DNA from: a virus
Length of the DNA stretch: 64,000 nucleotides
IMG/VR virus record: IMGVR_UViG_3300050821_009430
Span: 1 to 64,000 of that record
Reading direction: 5' to 3' (one strand)
Below are positions 24,961 to 33,330 of the stretch, piece after piece (the stretch's first letter is position 1; each line of letters opens with the position of its first letter). A model generated the notes under the pieces. It did no database searches and was not told the DNA's origin. It worked only from the letters and a program-made list of their open reading frames with translations. The translations under genes and the position numbers were made by a program.

Positions 24961-25606
24961 GATACTTCTTCATTCCTGTTCTACCCTGCTTGAGCAATAT
25001 ACTGATCTCATCCTTGCTCATAGTAGGTATCTTGGCCAACAATTCCCGCTTCTTGGGGCACCTTGGCCTTGATTGTTTGTTTATCTTCCTCATAAGGGCA
25101 CAACAATTGGCCCTGGGCCTCTTGGTTTTAACGCCATCCGTCGTGATATAGCCAAGAATAATAGCCAAAGCGGCTATCCGTCCATATTCATAGGGCGTTT
25201 TTGTAATGATCTTTTTAATGACAACCTCTGGATGGCCCCTGGTTTCGGATGCAGCCATTTGCATCCTACCCTTGGCGCGCTCCTTGATGAACTCTGGAAG
25301 TGGAATTGTTCCACGGTCGCAAATCTCCCAATGCCACCTGATATGATGCTTCGTCTTGGTTGGCATCTGGGCCACTGCATCGCGCCATTTGGCGAACCAG
25401 TAATCTTTATCCCTCGTATCCCATTCGTGCTTGAGTGGAATGGCCATGCGTGGTGAGGCATTCTTGTTCAAACCTTTGAATGCCTGAATAGCTTCTTCCA
25501 GGGCATTTGCCGGTGTCAGGCAATGACGTTCACATGGTAAATTATCGTCTAGGGCCATGAATGATCTTGGCCCGCTAAAATCCCAATATCTAACGTCATA
25601 CCACAT
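24929..25606 (-). CDS. paralogous protein C with basic C-terminal extension
   Basis: The 225-residue protein has HIRWHWEICDRGTIPLPEFI and KERAKGRMQMAASET, the same core as the two shorter genes, followed by a basic region (KTKRPRANCCALMRKINKQS) and a C-terminal SKDEISILLKQGRTGMKKYHG. Met at 25558 (MALDDNLP) is an alternative start. No ribosome site decides. It is the first gene of this small leftward group, behind two hairpin terminators. Confidence 0.55.
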   Translation of the reverse strand: MWYDVRYWDFSGPRSFMALDDNLPCERHCLTPANALEEAIQAFKGLNKNASPRMAIPLKHEWDTRDKDYWFAKWRDAVAQMPTKTKHHIRWHWEICDRGTIPLPEFIKERAKGRMQMAASETRGHPEVVIKKIITKTPYEYGRIAALAIILGYITTDGVKTKRPRANCCALMRKINKQSRPRCPKKRELLAKIPTMSKDEISILLKQGRTGMKKYHGRSNPNTGQ

Positions 25607-25651
25607 GGGGCCAGCCTAGCACTGAATGAACGAAGTTTCAGCCAAAACAAA

Positions 25652-25680
25652 GGACCCGCAGCTTTAGGGGCCACGGGTCC
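25652..25680 (-). terminator. hairpin with U-rich tail, leftward
   Basis: GGACCCG (minus 25680-25674) pairs with CGGGTCC (25658-25652); the tail reads TTTGTTTTGG. It stands before the 25606 gene, suggesting that leftward transcription from further right is stopped here or attenuated. Confidence 0.65.
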
Positions 25681-25837
25681 AACTTGCAGAACAGAATTAC
25701 AAGGTAGTTTCCAAAGGTTTTCGGAATGGTTATGTTTTGGGTTTACTTCATGCCGTCGCTCTCCTGCGTAAGGGTTGATGTATGCTCAGGCAGTGCAGCA
25801 AATTTATGGGAGCGTTTCAAGCTTTTTATAAGAAAAC

Positions 25838-25866
25838 GGCCCCGAAAGCGTGGAGCTCTCGGGGCC
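25838..25866 (-). terminator. second leftward hairpin terminator
   Basis: GGCCCCGA (minus strand 25866-25859) pairs with TCGGGGCC (25845-25838); the tail is GTTTTCTTATAAAAAG. It is the second of two leftward terminators within 200 bases, a strong block between divergent modules. Confidence 0.7.
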
Positions 25867-26207
25867 TCTATAAGTGGCTGTGGTGCCGTCCACTAAGGGG
25901 TTGCCATGACACCCCTCCGACCATGTGCCCGGAAAGCCACCGTTGTTTTCATCTGTGGGTCTTCAAACCCAGCACAACGGCTGGGGCATAAACTGAGTAA
26001 GAAGTGGCGTTCCACAGGGTATCTGAAAGAAGCGTGCCCATGAGCGGGGCTCTGGGGGAGGACGGGGGAAGTTGCAACCACCCACAGGCACGGTCAGCAA
26101 CAAATCACAGGCTAAAAGAACTTTCAAGTAAAACTTACGATAACACTTCCTACATATTCGTAAATCTGCCTGTTATATTCGTTTGCAATTTGCTTCAATC
26201 AGTTTGT

Positions 26208-26257
26208 GTGACCGGCAATCGCGTGGTTTAGTTGCGGTTTTGGCCGGTCACGTTTTG
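26208..26257 (+). terminator. inverted repeat with T-tail
   Basis: GTGACCGGC (26208-26216) pairs with GCCGGTCAC (26243-26251), followed by GTTTTG. It looks like a rightward terminator or attenuator for a short leader transcript. Confidence 0.5.
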
Positions 26258-26390
26258 AAAGGGCGCTGATAACCCTTGCTGAGCCGCGCCAGTGAACTTG
26301 CGCGGCCTATGAACAATAACGGGCACACTTCAAACACCGCTAATCAATGGGCACCTAAAGCCCGCTGCACTTGATGGGAAGCTTATACAG

Positions 26391-26579
26391 ATGCGCGCCC
26401 CACAATACGGCCAAGGCAACAAACGGGTGAAGCCGCCCGCGTTGCCGCGTGAGAATGCACTATTGGGCCGTGTGCAATTACCCCAACGTGAAAAACGCAA
26501 GTCACGCGAGGATAACAGGGTTGTGCATTGGGGTTTCGGCCGTGATTTTGGCCGTCACCCGTGGGCCGAGCATCACTAA
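26391..26579 (+). CDS. possible small basic protein
   Basis: A 62-codon frame (MRAPQYGQGNKRVKPPALPR) rich in Arg and Lys. There is no good ribosome site and no family. It is the best coding candidate in the region but may be chance. Confidence 0.25.
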   Translation: MRAPQYGQGNKRVKPPALPRENALLGRVQLPQREKRKSREDNRVVHWGFGRDFGRHPWAEHH

Positions 26580-26763
26580 GCGGCAAGCGGCAGTAAAGAA
26601 ATAACCCGTACCCCTACCGGGCCGCCTGAAACAGGGCGAGCGGTTTAACGTGAGCCTTTAGGCTCATAGTTAGCTGCGTCACGGGGCTACAAGCCAATTG
26701 CATGCCTTTGCTGCCCTGGCGCTCACTGTTGTGCACTACGCATGATTTGCAAGGCCATAACGC

Positions 26764-26880
26764 AAGCTTGGCTGACTACAGCCCATACGTAAAATTCCCA
26801 AGGGTTCCACGCCTTGGGCCGGGCGTTCCCCGCGTCATACTTGGGTGTATCTTTTCTTGTATGCCAAGCTTTTGTTCTCC
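26764..26880 (+). other. long-range inverted repeat with nested hairpin
   Basis: AAGCTTGGC (26764-26772) pairs with GCCAAGCTT (26863-26871). Inside, CCCAAGG (26797-26803) pairs with CCTTGGG (26812-26818). TTGTTCTCC follows. The nested structure suggests a small structured RNA or attenuator ahead of the rightward operon. Confidence 0.45.
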
Positions 26881-27025
26881 TTGCTGAAAGCGCACCAATA
26901 ACTGTATGTATCGTTTACTTGACTTAAACTGAATAAGAAACCGCGTTTTGATCTCATGCCGCGCAACCTTTGCTATGGCAGCACCGCAAACAAGGCTTGA
27001 AACCAACAACACACACAATCTATTG

Positions 27026-27056
27026 GGCCGGGCGCTCGAAGTGCCCGGCCTGTTAG
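27026..27056 (+). terminator. hairpin ahead of first rightward gene
   Basis: GGCCGGGC (27026-27033) pairs perfectly with GCCCGGCC (27043-27050), followed by TGTTAG. It is 25 bases before the ribosome site of the 27085 gene, so it may be an attenuator or an mRNA 5' stabiliser. Confidence 0.55.
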
Positions 27057-27084
27057 TCAATTTTGACAAGAAGGAGATTTAGCT

Positions 27085-27627
27085 ATGTCAACCCGCGCAT
27101 TATACACCTTCAAAGGGGATGAAGGAAGCTTCAACGTCTACAAACATCATGACGGGTATCCATCCGGCGCAGCGCAAACGCTGAAGACAGCCATTGATTG
27201 GTTTGCGTGGCAGTTGCCACGCTTTGAAGCCGATGAATTTGCGGCGGCTTTCTGTGCCGCCGGGAAAATTGGCTGGGTTAGAACGGCTAAAGAAATAGCC
27301 GAATGGGCACGGGAACACGGCCCCACAAGTTCTACCCGTGCATGGGTTGGCGGTGGCGTCCGTTTGATGCCTGCCGGTGATCCTACGGCAGTCGCTCTCG
27401 CAAACTGTAGCGATATTGAATATCGTTACGAAATCACAGTTGGCACACCACTCCCCAAAGCCATTGAAGGTATTGCCCGCAAGAAGCCGGTTGCGCCGGA
27501 ACTGTTAATCAGAGCCTTCAAAGGAAATTGGTGGGATTCAAAAGCCGAAGAAAACGAAATCTTTAATGGCACATTCACTCGCTTCCATCTTTGGGCGCTT
27601 AAGAAAGACAAAGTTAGAGTAACTTGA
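27085..27627 (+). CDS. conserved phage protein
   Basis: The 180-residue protein (MSTRALYTFKGDEGSFNVYK) starts with HHDGYPSGAAQTLKTAIDWF, a pattern conserved in small phage and plasmid proteins of unknown role; it later reads YRYEITVG. AAGGAG precedes the ATG. It opens the rightward operon. Confidence 0.7.
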   Translation: MSTRALYTFKGDEGSFNVYKHHDGYPSGAAQTLKTAIDWFAWQLPRFEADEFAAAFCAAGKIGWVRTAKEIAEWAREHGPTSSTRAWVGGGVRLMPAGDPTAVALANCSDIEYRYEITVGTPLPKAIEGIARKKPVAPELLIRAFKGNWWDSKAEENEIFNGTFTRFHLWALKKDKVRVT

Positions 27628-27629
27628 TC

Positions 27630-27872
27630 ATGCCCGAAACCATTCATTTGCACTGGCTCTTTGCGGTTCCTGGGTGCACTGGAGGTGTAGCTGGTTTACG
27701 CGGGGTTACGCTCGGCACATCTATCTGTGGCAAATACAATTTACCGCGTAACGAACTGACGGCGTTTATAGACGATGCCACCTGTGAACGCTGTCTAGAG
27801 ATAGCAGATCAACCACCGAAGCCTCAACGGATGCCCCGTGAAAGGCTTCTCAAAAAAGGAACTTGGCTATGA
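27630..27872 (+). CDS. small Cys-containing protein
   Basis: The 80-residue protein has CERCLEIADQPPKPQRMPRE near its end and two further Cys (VPGCTGG, SICGKYN), a possible zinc site. Its stop overlaps the next start (ATGA). No family recognised. Confidence 0.6.
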   Translation: MPETIHLHWLFAVPGCTGGVAGLRGVTLGTSICGKYNLPRNELTAFIDDATCERCLEIADQPPKPQRMPRERLLKKGTWL

Positions 27873-28744
27873 AACTCTCAGAGAGAGCTATGCTCTCAAC
27901 ACTTCATCGAGGCATGTGGTCAGGATCAAAGCACGACCAGCAAGTCACCGAAGATACCGCCGAGGCGCATAAGGTCGATACCAAAGAAGCCGGGCGCTAC
28001 AGCAAGCAACTCATCTCACGTAAGTTCCTGTCCAAAGTTGCCAGCAAGATGACAGTAGCGCGTCAGACCCACCGCATTCTCACGTTGCCTTGGGATGACG
28101 AAGGGACGCGCATCCTGAGCGCCCAAGGCTACCTGCACTATACGCAAGTCATGCGAACCTGCCGTTTGGGTGTTGAAAGCGCTGCCGGTGAGTTCTTGAA
28201 GAACTATCCGGATCATATCCGGGTAGCCAAAACCCTGTTGGGCAATATGTTCAACAGTGAAGATTATCCTTCCGCTGAAGAACTTAAGAAAAAGTTTTAT
28301 CTCGACGTTGAGATAAAGCCAATTCCAGAAGCCGGTGACTTCCGCACCAAGCTTGCCAACAACACCGTAAAGGCCATAGCGGACGACATTGAGCGCCGCA
28401 CCAACGAGCGCATTGAAGCCGCAGTCAAGGATGTGTTCCAACGCATCGTTGACGTGACGGGCAAGATGGCTGAACGGCTTGGCAGCTACGAACCGTCACA
28501 GGGGGAAGGGAAAGCCAGCGGGTTGTTCCGCGATAGTCTTATCTATAATGTTAAAGAATTGGCTGACCTGTTGCCATCTCTCAATATTGTGGATGACCCA
28601 CGGTTGGATGGCTTAGCCAAGCAGTTGAATGCTGATCTTGTGCAGCACTCGCCTGAGATACTTCGAACTGACGCCAAGATCAGGAAGCAAACGGCTCTGA
28701 AAGCCGATAAAATATTCAAGAAGGTAAGCACTTATCTTGCTTAA
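27869..28744 (+). CDS. DUF3150-like phage protein of the MoxR/VWA cassette
   Basis: The 291-residue helical protein starts MKLSERAMLSTLHRGMWSGS and resembles DUF3150-type proteins that travel with MoxR ATPase and VWA genes. Helices are amphipathic and charged, with no enzyme motif. ATG overlaps the upstream stop; AAGGA is at the right distance. It may be a substrate or adaptor of the AAA machine. Confidence 0.65.
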   Translation: MKLSERAMLSTLHRGMWSGSKHDQQVTEDTAEAHKVDTKEAGRYSKQLISRKFLSKVASKMTVARQTHRILTLPWDDEGTRILSAQGYLHYTQVMRTCRLGVESAAGEFLKNYPDHIRVAKTLLGNMFNSEDYPSAEELKKKFYLDVEIKPIPEAGDFRTKLANNTVKAIADDIERRTNERIEAAVKDVFQRIVDVTGKMAERLGSYEPSQGEGKASGLFRDSLIYNVKELADLLPSLNIVDDPRLDGLAKQLNADLVQHSPEILRTDAKIRKQTALKADKIFKKVSTYLA

Positions 28745-28778
28745 GCAACCCCAACCCCGCACTAAAGGATATTTAGAT

Positions 28779-29180
28779 ATGGGCCTAGATATGTACCTAC
28801 GCGGTGAGAAGTTCTTTTGGACTGATTGGGAAAAGCCTGCGAACAACCGCATGGAAGATAGCTTCAAAGTCAGCTCTCTAGAACTTGAATTGGGCTACTG
28901 GCGCAAGCATCCAAATCTGCATGGTTATATTGTCCAAACCTTTGCGGGTGGCAAGGATGAATGCCAAAAGATAGAGTTGGATCAAAACCGGCTCCACCAA
29001 TTGGTGGTGGCTATACGGGAAAACCAACTGCCACTCACCGAAGGATTTTTCTTTGGTGTCAGTGAGAAGTCCAAAAAGCAGGATGCGGAAGATCTTGGGA
29101 TTCTTGCCAAGGCCATTGCTTGGCTTGGCACAGAAGAAAAAGGTGTCTCCCGAACTGTTTACTACCATGCTTCTTGGTAA
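28779..29180 (+). CDS. conserved phage protein (GYWRKHPNLHGYIV family)
   Basis: The 133-residue protein begins MGLDMYLRGEKFFW and has LELGYWRKHPNLHGYIVQTF and EGFFFGVSE, a pattern I know from many phage hypothetical proteins. AAAGGA precedes the ATG. Function unknown. Confidence 0.7.
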   Translation: MGLDMYLRGEKFFWTDWEKPANNRMEDSFKVSSLELELGYWRKHPNLHGYIVQTFAGGKDECQKIELDQNRLHQLVVAIRENQLPLTEGFFFGVSEKSKKQDAEDLGILAKAIAWLGTEEKGVSRTVYYHASW

Positions 29181-29211
29181 ATCACCACTCTAACCCAAAG
29201 GAAACTAAGCT

Positions 29212-30204
29212 ATGACTGAGACAATCAAAACAGCCCGTGATCTTTGCAAGTTCTATATGGGTCAGAATATTCCTGTCCTTGTTAGTGGGCCGCCCGGCGT
29301 CGGCAAGAGCGATATGTGGCTGCAAATTGCCCAAGAGACGAACCGTGGCTTCATCGATCTGCGCTTGGGTATGATGGACCCGACCGACCTTCTTGGCTTG
29401 CCAAGCGTTCACGAGGGCACCACGCGGTGGAACCGCCCGGCATGGTTCCCGGATGAGAAACGGGATGGCAAACAAGGCATCATCTTATTTGACGAGATTG
29501 CCGATATTGGCCGTGCCATGCAAAGCGCAGCCTATCAGTTGATCCTTAACGGCAGGGCTGGCCCGCATGTTCTTGGCGATGGATGGTACCGTTGCGCGGC
29601 AGGCAACCGACGCGAGGACCGTGCCGCCGCACAGGCCATGTCTACGGCATTGGCGAACCGTTTCGCCCACATTGACATTGTGTCGGATGTGGATGCTTTC
29701 ATTGAGTGGTGCAACAGGAACGATATTGACCCGCTAATCCCCGGTTTTATCCGGTTCAGGCCAAACCTGTTGCACAGCATGGAGGGGGCTGATCTCAGAG
29801 CCTTCCCTACCCCCCGTGCCTGGGCACGCGTCGCCAAATGTGTGCAAGCAGATGCCTCAATGCGCTTCCGTTTGGTGCAAGGCTTGGTAGGGGAAGGCCC
29901 TGCCGGCGAATTTGAGGTCTACATGCGTGGCCTTGACCTGCCATCGCTGGAAGACATCCTGGCCGATCCGAAGCGTTGCCCCATCCCCAAATCGCCCTCG
30001 AGTAAATATGCCCTAAGCTCCATGCTGGCGCGCTACGCCAAGCGTGACAACTTCGGCAAGATTGTCACCTACATTTCACGGCCTGATTTTGGCCGTGATT
30101 TTGAGACCGTGACAGCATTGGATGCCACCAAGCGGGATTCGTCACTGTGCGATACCAAAGCCTGGATTGAGTGGGCCAATAGAAACAATGATCTTCATCT
30201 GTGA
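29212..30204 (+). CDS. MoxR-type AAA+ ATPase
   Basis: The 330-residue protein has Walker A GPPGVGKSD (about residues 26-34), FIDLRLGMMDPTDLLGLP, Walker B IILFDEIAD (about 92-100), and MSTALANRFAHIDI with the Arg finger. This matches MoxR/CobS-like AAA+ proteins. Such ATPases work with a VWA-domain partner, here the gene at 30973, often to remodel proteins or insert metals. Rightward operon. Confidence 0.88.
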   Translation: MTETIKTARDLCKFYMGQNIPVLVSGPPGVGKSDMWLQIAQETNRGFIDLRLGMMDPTDLLGLPSVHEGTTRWNRPAWFPDEKRDGKQGIILFDEIADIGRAMQSAAYQLILNGRAGPHVLGDGWYRCAAGNRREDRAAAQAMSTALANRFAHIDIVSDVDAFIEWCNRNDIDPLIPGFIRFRPNLLHSMEGADLRAFPTPRAWARVAKCVQADASMRFRLVQGLVGEGPAGEFEVYMRGLDLPSLEDILADPKRCPIPKSPSSKYALSSMLARYAKRDNFGKIVTYISRPDFGRDFETVTALDATKRDSSLCDTKAWIEWANRNNDLHL

Positions 30205-30213
30205 GGTTCAGCC

Positions 30214-30414
30214 ATGCAATGCTCAGAATGTCGCTTTTTTAAGGGACCAACCCCCAGGACTGATCGCGGTGGTTACTGCCACCGCTTCCCACCACAAATA
30301 ATCTATGAAAGCTACAACAACGAAAATCACGGTCAAATCACTCAGCATTTCCCTTGGATGGAAAATACTGAATGGTGTGGCGAGTTCCGTTCAATGGTAG
30401 ACCCAAGGATATAA
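30214..30414 (+). CDS. four-Cys small protein
   Basis: Sixty-six residues with MQCSECRFFKGP, GGYCHRFPPQ and ENTEWCGEF. The C-x2-C...C-HR-FPP...WCGEF pattern is common in phage and environmental proteins and should bind zinc or an iron-sulphur cluster. Role unknown. Confidence 0.7.
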   Translation: MQCSECRFFKGPTPRTDRGGYCHRFPPQIIYESYNNENHGQITQHFPWMENTEWCGEFRSMVDPRI

Positions 30415-30415
30415 A

Positions 30416-30619
30416 ATGAGCGAGCCAAAGTATCCAGATATCAAAGTCAAGCTCGTGGGTAACAACGGCAACGCTTTTGCTGTTCTTGCCAACGTGGCCG
30501 GGGCCTTGAAGAAGGCCAAGGTGCCTACCGAGGAAGTGGCCAAGTTCTATCAGGAAGCCACGGGCGGCAATTACGATCACCTTTTAGCAACCTGCATGAA
30601 ATGGGTGGATGTATCATGA
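30416..30619 (+). CDS. small conserved phage protein
   Basis: The 67-residue protein (MSEPKYPDIKVKLVGNNGNA) has EATGGNYDHLLATCMKWVDV at the end, seen in other phage small proteins. AAGGA precedes the start. It overlaps the next start (ATGA). Confidence 0.65.
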   Translation: MSEPKYPDIKVKLVGNNGNAFAVLANVAGALKKAKVPTEEVAKFYQEATGGNYDHLLATCMKWVDVS

Positions 30620-30960
30620 AGCTTGTCACACAAACCGATCTTGAAGACCTTGCTCTGCTGCTGGAAGACCTTGTCAAGCGGTTGCCCAAGATGAAGCGTG
30701 AGGAACGCATTGACGTGGCCGCGCGTGTTCGCACCGCAGCCAAGCATCTTGAAGCCATAGATAAAATAGTCAAGGACGAAGTCAAGGAAGTGCGAAAAGG
30801 TAAGGAAGGCTACGTCAACGGCGAAACCTGGAAGGCCAAGCTCTCACTGGTGTCGGTCACACGTCTGGATCAGAAAGCCCTCAAGGAAGTCAAACCCAAT
30901 ATCTGGAATGAATTTGCCAAGGACAATGAGGATCAGCGCGTCTCATTTGAGCCACGATAA
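30616..30960 (+). CDS. helical protein of the MoxR/VWA cassette
   Basis: One hundred and fourteen residues (MKLVTQTDLEDLALLLEDLV), mostly helix, followed by EVRKGKEGYVNGETWKAKLS. Similar proteins occur in phage operons as hypothetical proteins. Start taken at the ATGA overlap. Function unknown. Confidence 0.65.
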   Translation: MKLVTQTDLEDLALLLEDLVKRLPKMKREERIDVAARVRTAAKHLEAIDKIVKDEVKEVRKGKEGYVNGETWKAKLSLVSVTRLDQKALKEVKPNIWNEFAKDNEDQRVSFEPR

Positions 30961-30972
30961 GGGAGAAGGACC

Positions 30973-32184
30973 ATGGTCAACAAAAAAGCATTTGATGCTG
31001 TTATACGAGCACGTACCATTTTAGTGGTAGGGCAACCTTTTTTCGGCACGCTCGCCCTGCATCTGAATGTAGTGGAGGTTACCAATCCGGCTCAGGTCAA
31101 TACCATGGCCGTGGACGGCGTGAACCTCTATTTCTATGCACCGTTTGTTCTTGGGCTGAGTGAAGAGGAAATTGTTGGTGTCATTGCCCACGAAACGATG
31201 CACTGCGCCTATAGCCACTTCTCGAGACGTGGGCACCGCGATGCCCGCAAGTTCAATATTGCCGGTGACTTTAGAATTAACGACGACCTGAGAAAAGTTC
31301 CATTTACATTGCCAATGAAGCCAATCAATCTCAAACAATTGATGGCCGGCGAACAGGGTCATTTGTACGATCCCCAATTTGCCAATATGAGCACCGAAGA
31401 GATCTATGAAAAGATACCTGACCCGCCGCAAGCCCCGCAAGGGGGCAGGGGGCTTGATGACGGCGGCTGTGGGGCCGTGCTTGATGCAGGCAGTGGCGCG
31501 GCTGATGGCCCTGACAAGGCCAGTGCTGAGCAAATAGCCCATGAATGGCAGGCTAACGTGCGTATGGCTGTCAGCGTGGCCCGTGCCGCCAATGCGGGCA
31601 GCACACCGGGCTACCTTGAGCGGCTAGTCACGCAATTGAAGCGCCCCAAGGTTTCATGGCGTGACCTGACCCGGCAGTTCATTGACCAGTCAATGACCAC
31701 TGATTACAGCTACCGCAAGCCTAACCGCCGTCACATTGCCAGCGGTTTGATCCTGCCCGGCAGCGTGCCCGATGCTTTGCACGAACTGGTCATGTTCGTT
31801 GACTGCTCAGGCAGTATCAGCGACGAAATGATGCACAGTTATGTCAGCGAAGTGGCCGGTGCATTGGACGACGGAACAGCCGATAAGCTGTGGGTTGTCT
31901 ACGCCGATGACGGGGTGCGGCATGTGGACGAGTACATGCCGGGTGACGTCGTGAAGTGCAAAACACTTGGGGCCGGTGGTACTAACTTCGATGACAGCTT
32001 CAAATGGCTTGTGAAGAATGCCCCCGATGCCGCCTGCGCTATTTACCTCACCGACATGGAAACTGGATCGTTCGGCCAGGACCCCGGTATCCCAACTATG
32101 TGGGGGTGCTATTCGACCGAAGAAAGACTAAAATCAATCAAGCCACCATTCGGAACTCTTATCTTGGTGGAAGGCCCTCACTAA
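30973..32184 (+). CDS. DUF2201-type metallopeptidase-like protein with VWA-like domain
   Basis: The 403-residue protein has VIAHETMHCAYSHFSRRG (HExxH zinc motif, about residues 73-77) and a C-terminal VWA-like domain with the metal-site motif VMFVDCSGSISDEMM (DxSxS). A Gly-rich linker lies between (about 155-185). It pairs with the MoxR ATPase. The ORF ends in a 26-base tail-to-tail overlap with the inserted endonuclease gene; the last residues (LVEGPH) may have been changed by that insertion. Confidence 0.85.
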   Translation: MVNKKAFDAVIRARTILVVGQPFFGTLALHLNVVEVTNPAQVNTMAVDGVNLYFYAPFVLGLSEEEIVGVIAHETMHCAYSHFSRRGHRDARKFNIAGDFRINDDLRKVPFTLPMKPINLKQLMAGEQGHLYDPQFANMSTEEIYEKIPDPPQAPQGGRGLDDGGCGAVLDAGSGAADGPDKASAEQIAHEWQANVRMAVSVARAANAGSTPGYLERLVTQLKRPKVSWRDLTRQFIDQSMTTDYSYRKPNRRHIASGLILPGSVPDALHELVMFVDCSGSISDEMMHSYVSEVAGALDDGTADKLWVVYADDGVRHVDEYMPGDVVKCKTLGAGGTNFDDSFKWLVKNAPDAACAIYLTDMETGSFGQDPGIPTMWGCYSTEERLKSIKPPFGTLILVEGPH

Positions 32185-32839
32185 CATGTATCCATGCAGT
32201 CCGTTTCCATATTGCATAAATTGCAGTAACAGATATTCCAAATTCCTGCGCTAACATAGGTCCACTCTTTTTACTCATATAAATATATCTAACCTGATTA
32301 AGCGTCAATTTAATATTTTGACGGGTTTTCTTATCTTTGTGGTAAGTATGATAACCTTGAACACATGCAGTGCCGTTCGGGCATTTACATTTACTGCCAA
32401 GTTTTAATTTTCTGGTTTCCCGCTTCCAAATTTGTTTAGTTCGAATATCATAAATCGTGTCATAACTTACCCCATATTGGGTGCTTAATTTTCTCATACA
32501 TGCGTTTTTGGCTATAAAAATTTCCTTCACTTTTTTAGTGGTCAAAATGTTTCCACCAGAAGATTCGCCGTGTACTTGAGAACCATTAACAATTCTATCT
32601 TTGCTATTCTGTTCATGAAGAATGCACTCAACATTCCAAGGGGCATAAGGGCCTTTGTCGCCCTTGCGGGCCATCACATATCGGCCCCGTCCCCGCCCAC
32701 GTTTCTTCATCCAATTATAGCCTAAATGATCCTCCCACCACTCAACCCATTCTTCAAAAGTAAATTTCCATACTATATTTCGTTCAAAAGCGGTTTGCCG
32801 TTGTTCTCTAAAACGTTGTTTTACTAAGTTAATACCCAT
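32159..32839 (-). CDS. HNH-type homing endonuclease, free-standing
   Basis: The 226-residue protein has VMARKGDKGPYAPWNVECIL and HEQNSKDR, as in phage HNH-like homing enzymes, preceded by WVEWWEDHLG. Two helix-turn-helix repeats follow (MRKLSTQYGVSYDTIYDI and MLAQEFGISVTAIYAIW). It is AT-rich and runs against the rightward operon, both signs of insertion. GGAAAG precedes ATG 32839. Confidence 0.8.
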   Translation of the reverse strand: MGINLVKQRFREQRQTAFERNIVWKFTFEEWVEWWEDHLGYNWMKKRGRGRGRYVMARKGDKGPYAPWNVECILHEQNSKDRIVNGSQVHGESSGGNILTTKKVKEIFIAKNACMRKLSTQYGVSYDTIYDIRTKQIWKRETRKLKLGSKCKCPNGTACVQGYHTYHKDKKTRQNIKLTLNQVRYIYMSKKSGPMLAQEFGISVTAIYAIWKRTAWIHVSEGLPPR

Positions 32840-32862
32840 CTTGCTTTCCTCACCGTAAATTA

Positions 32863-32877
32863 GTATAGTTACTATAC
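32863..32877. promoter_or_regulatory. palindromic operator between divergent genes
   Basis: GTATAGT-T-ACTATAC is a perfect palindrome 23 bases ahead of the endonuclease start and 23 bases ahead of the HTH gene start. It contains TATAGT and TATACT, which could be -10 boxes. A site for the HTH protein is a natural guess. Confidence 0.5.
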
Positions 32878-32900
32878 CTATAGGCCATAGGAGGCAATAC

Positions 32901-33104
32901 ATGAATTGGTTTGCATTGCAACGCCAACAATGGATTAAAGAAACGATAGAAATATTTGGATTCATTAATAGAGAGCACCTGGAACTAAAATTTGGGATAT
33001 CAACTCCCAAAGCTTCTAAAGACTTGCAAGAATATCAAAAGCTTTATCCTAAAACGATAATTTATAATAAAACATCTAAAAGATATGAAAAAGGGCCACA
33101 CTGA
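32901..33104 (+). CDS. small winged-helix regulator-like protein
   Basis: Sixty-seven residues with HLELKFGISTPKASKDLQEY and YNKTSKRYEKGP. This matches the N-terminal HTH of WYL/DeoR-like regulators (recognition helix with PKASKDLQ). AGGAGG gives a strong ribosome site. It is AT-rich like the endonuclease gene and divergent from it, so the two may have arrived together. Confidence 0.7.
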   Translation: MNWFALQRQQWIKETIEIFGFINREHLELKFGISTPKASKDLQEYQKLYPKTIIYNKTSKRYEKGPH

Positions 33105-33111
33105 GAATTTC

Positions 33112-33231
33112 ATGAGTAAAAACCAGCTTTTCATCATCATGAACTACAATCTGATCTTGATGCAAAACTACCGTGAAAAGCTGGTGGCCTGGAAGGTAGG
33201 AAAAGCCGAGGCCCTGCAATATGGGCTTTAA
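33112..33231 (+). CDS. possible small protein (39 aa)
   Basis: The frame MSKNQLFIIMNYNLILMQNY ends EALQYGL. It follows the HTH gene at once and matches the more GC-rich style of the main operon. The ribosome site is weak. It may be a leftover of the operon interrupted by the endonuclease insertion. Confidence 0.4.
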   Translation: MSKNQLFIIMNYNLILMQNYREKLVAWKVGKAEALQYGL

Positions 33232-33330
33232 TCCTAATCTTAAGAAACAAATTCCTTGACAGCCCTTTCTGCACCACTTATATCCAACCGAATTGGTGCT
33301 GACTGCGGCCAACCCCAGGTGATTGTTCTC

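Larger units (their letters stand above)
25867..27084. other. 1.2-kb mostly non-coding region with several hairpins
   Basis: No well-supported gene lies here except a doubtful 62-codon frame at 26391. It holds perfect inverted repeats at 26208-26251, 26283-26306, 26764-26871 and 27026-27050. An extended -10-like TGTTATATT at 26171-26179 could begin rightward transcription. No tRNA cloverleaf was found. It is the gap between the leftward and rightward halves and may contain the early promoter, small RNAs or a replication start. Confidence 0.55.

Noticed and set aside
25880-26000. tRNA-like segment with a GTGGGTCTTCAAACCC arm
   Set aside because: No acceptor stem or anticodon arm could be built on either strand.
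26702-27069. Small ORFs on both strands at 26.7-27.0 kb
   Set aside because: They overlap the nested inverted repeat and have no ribosome sites or conserved text.
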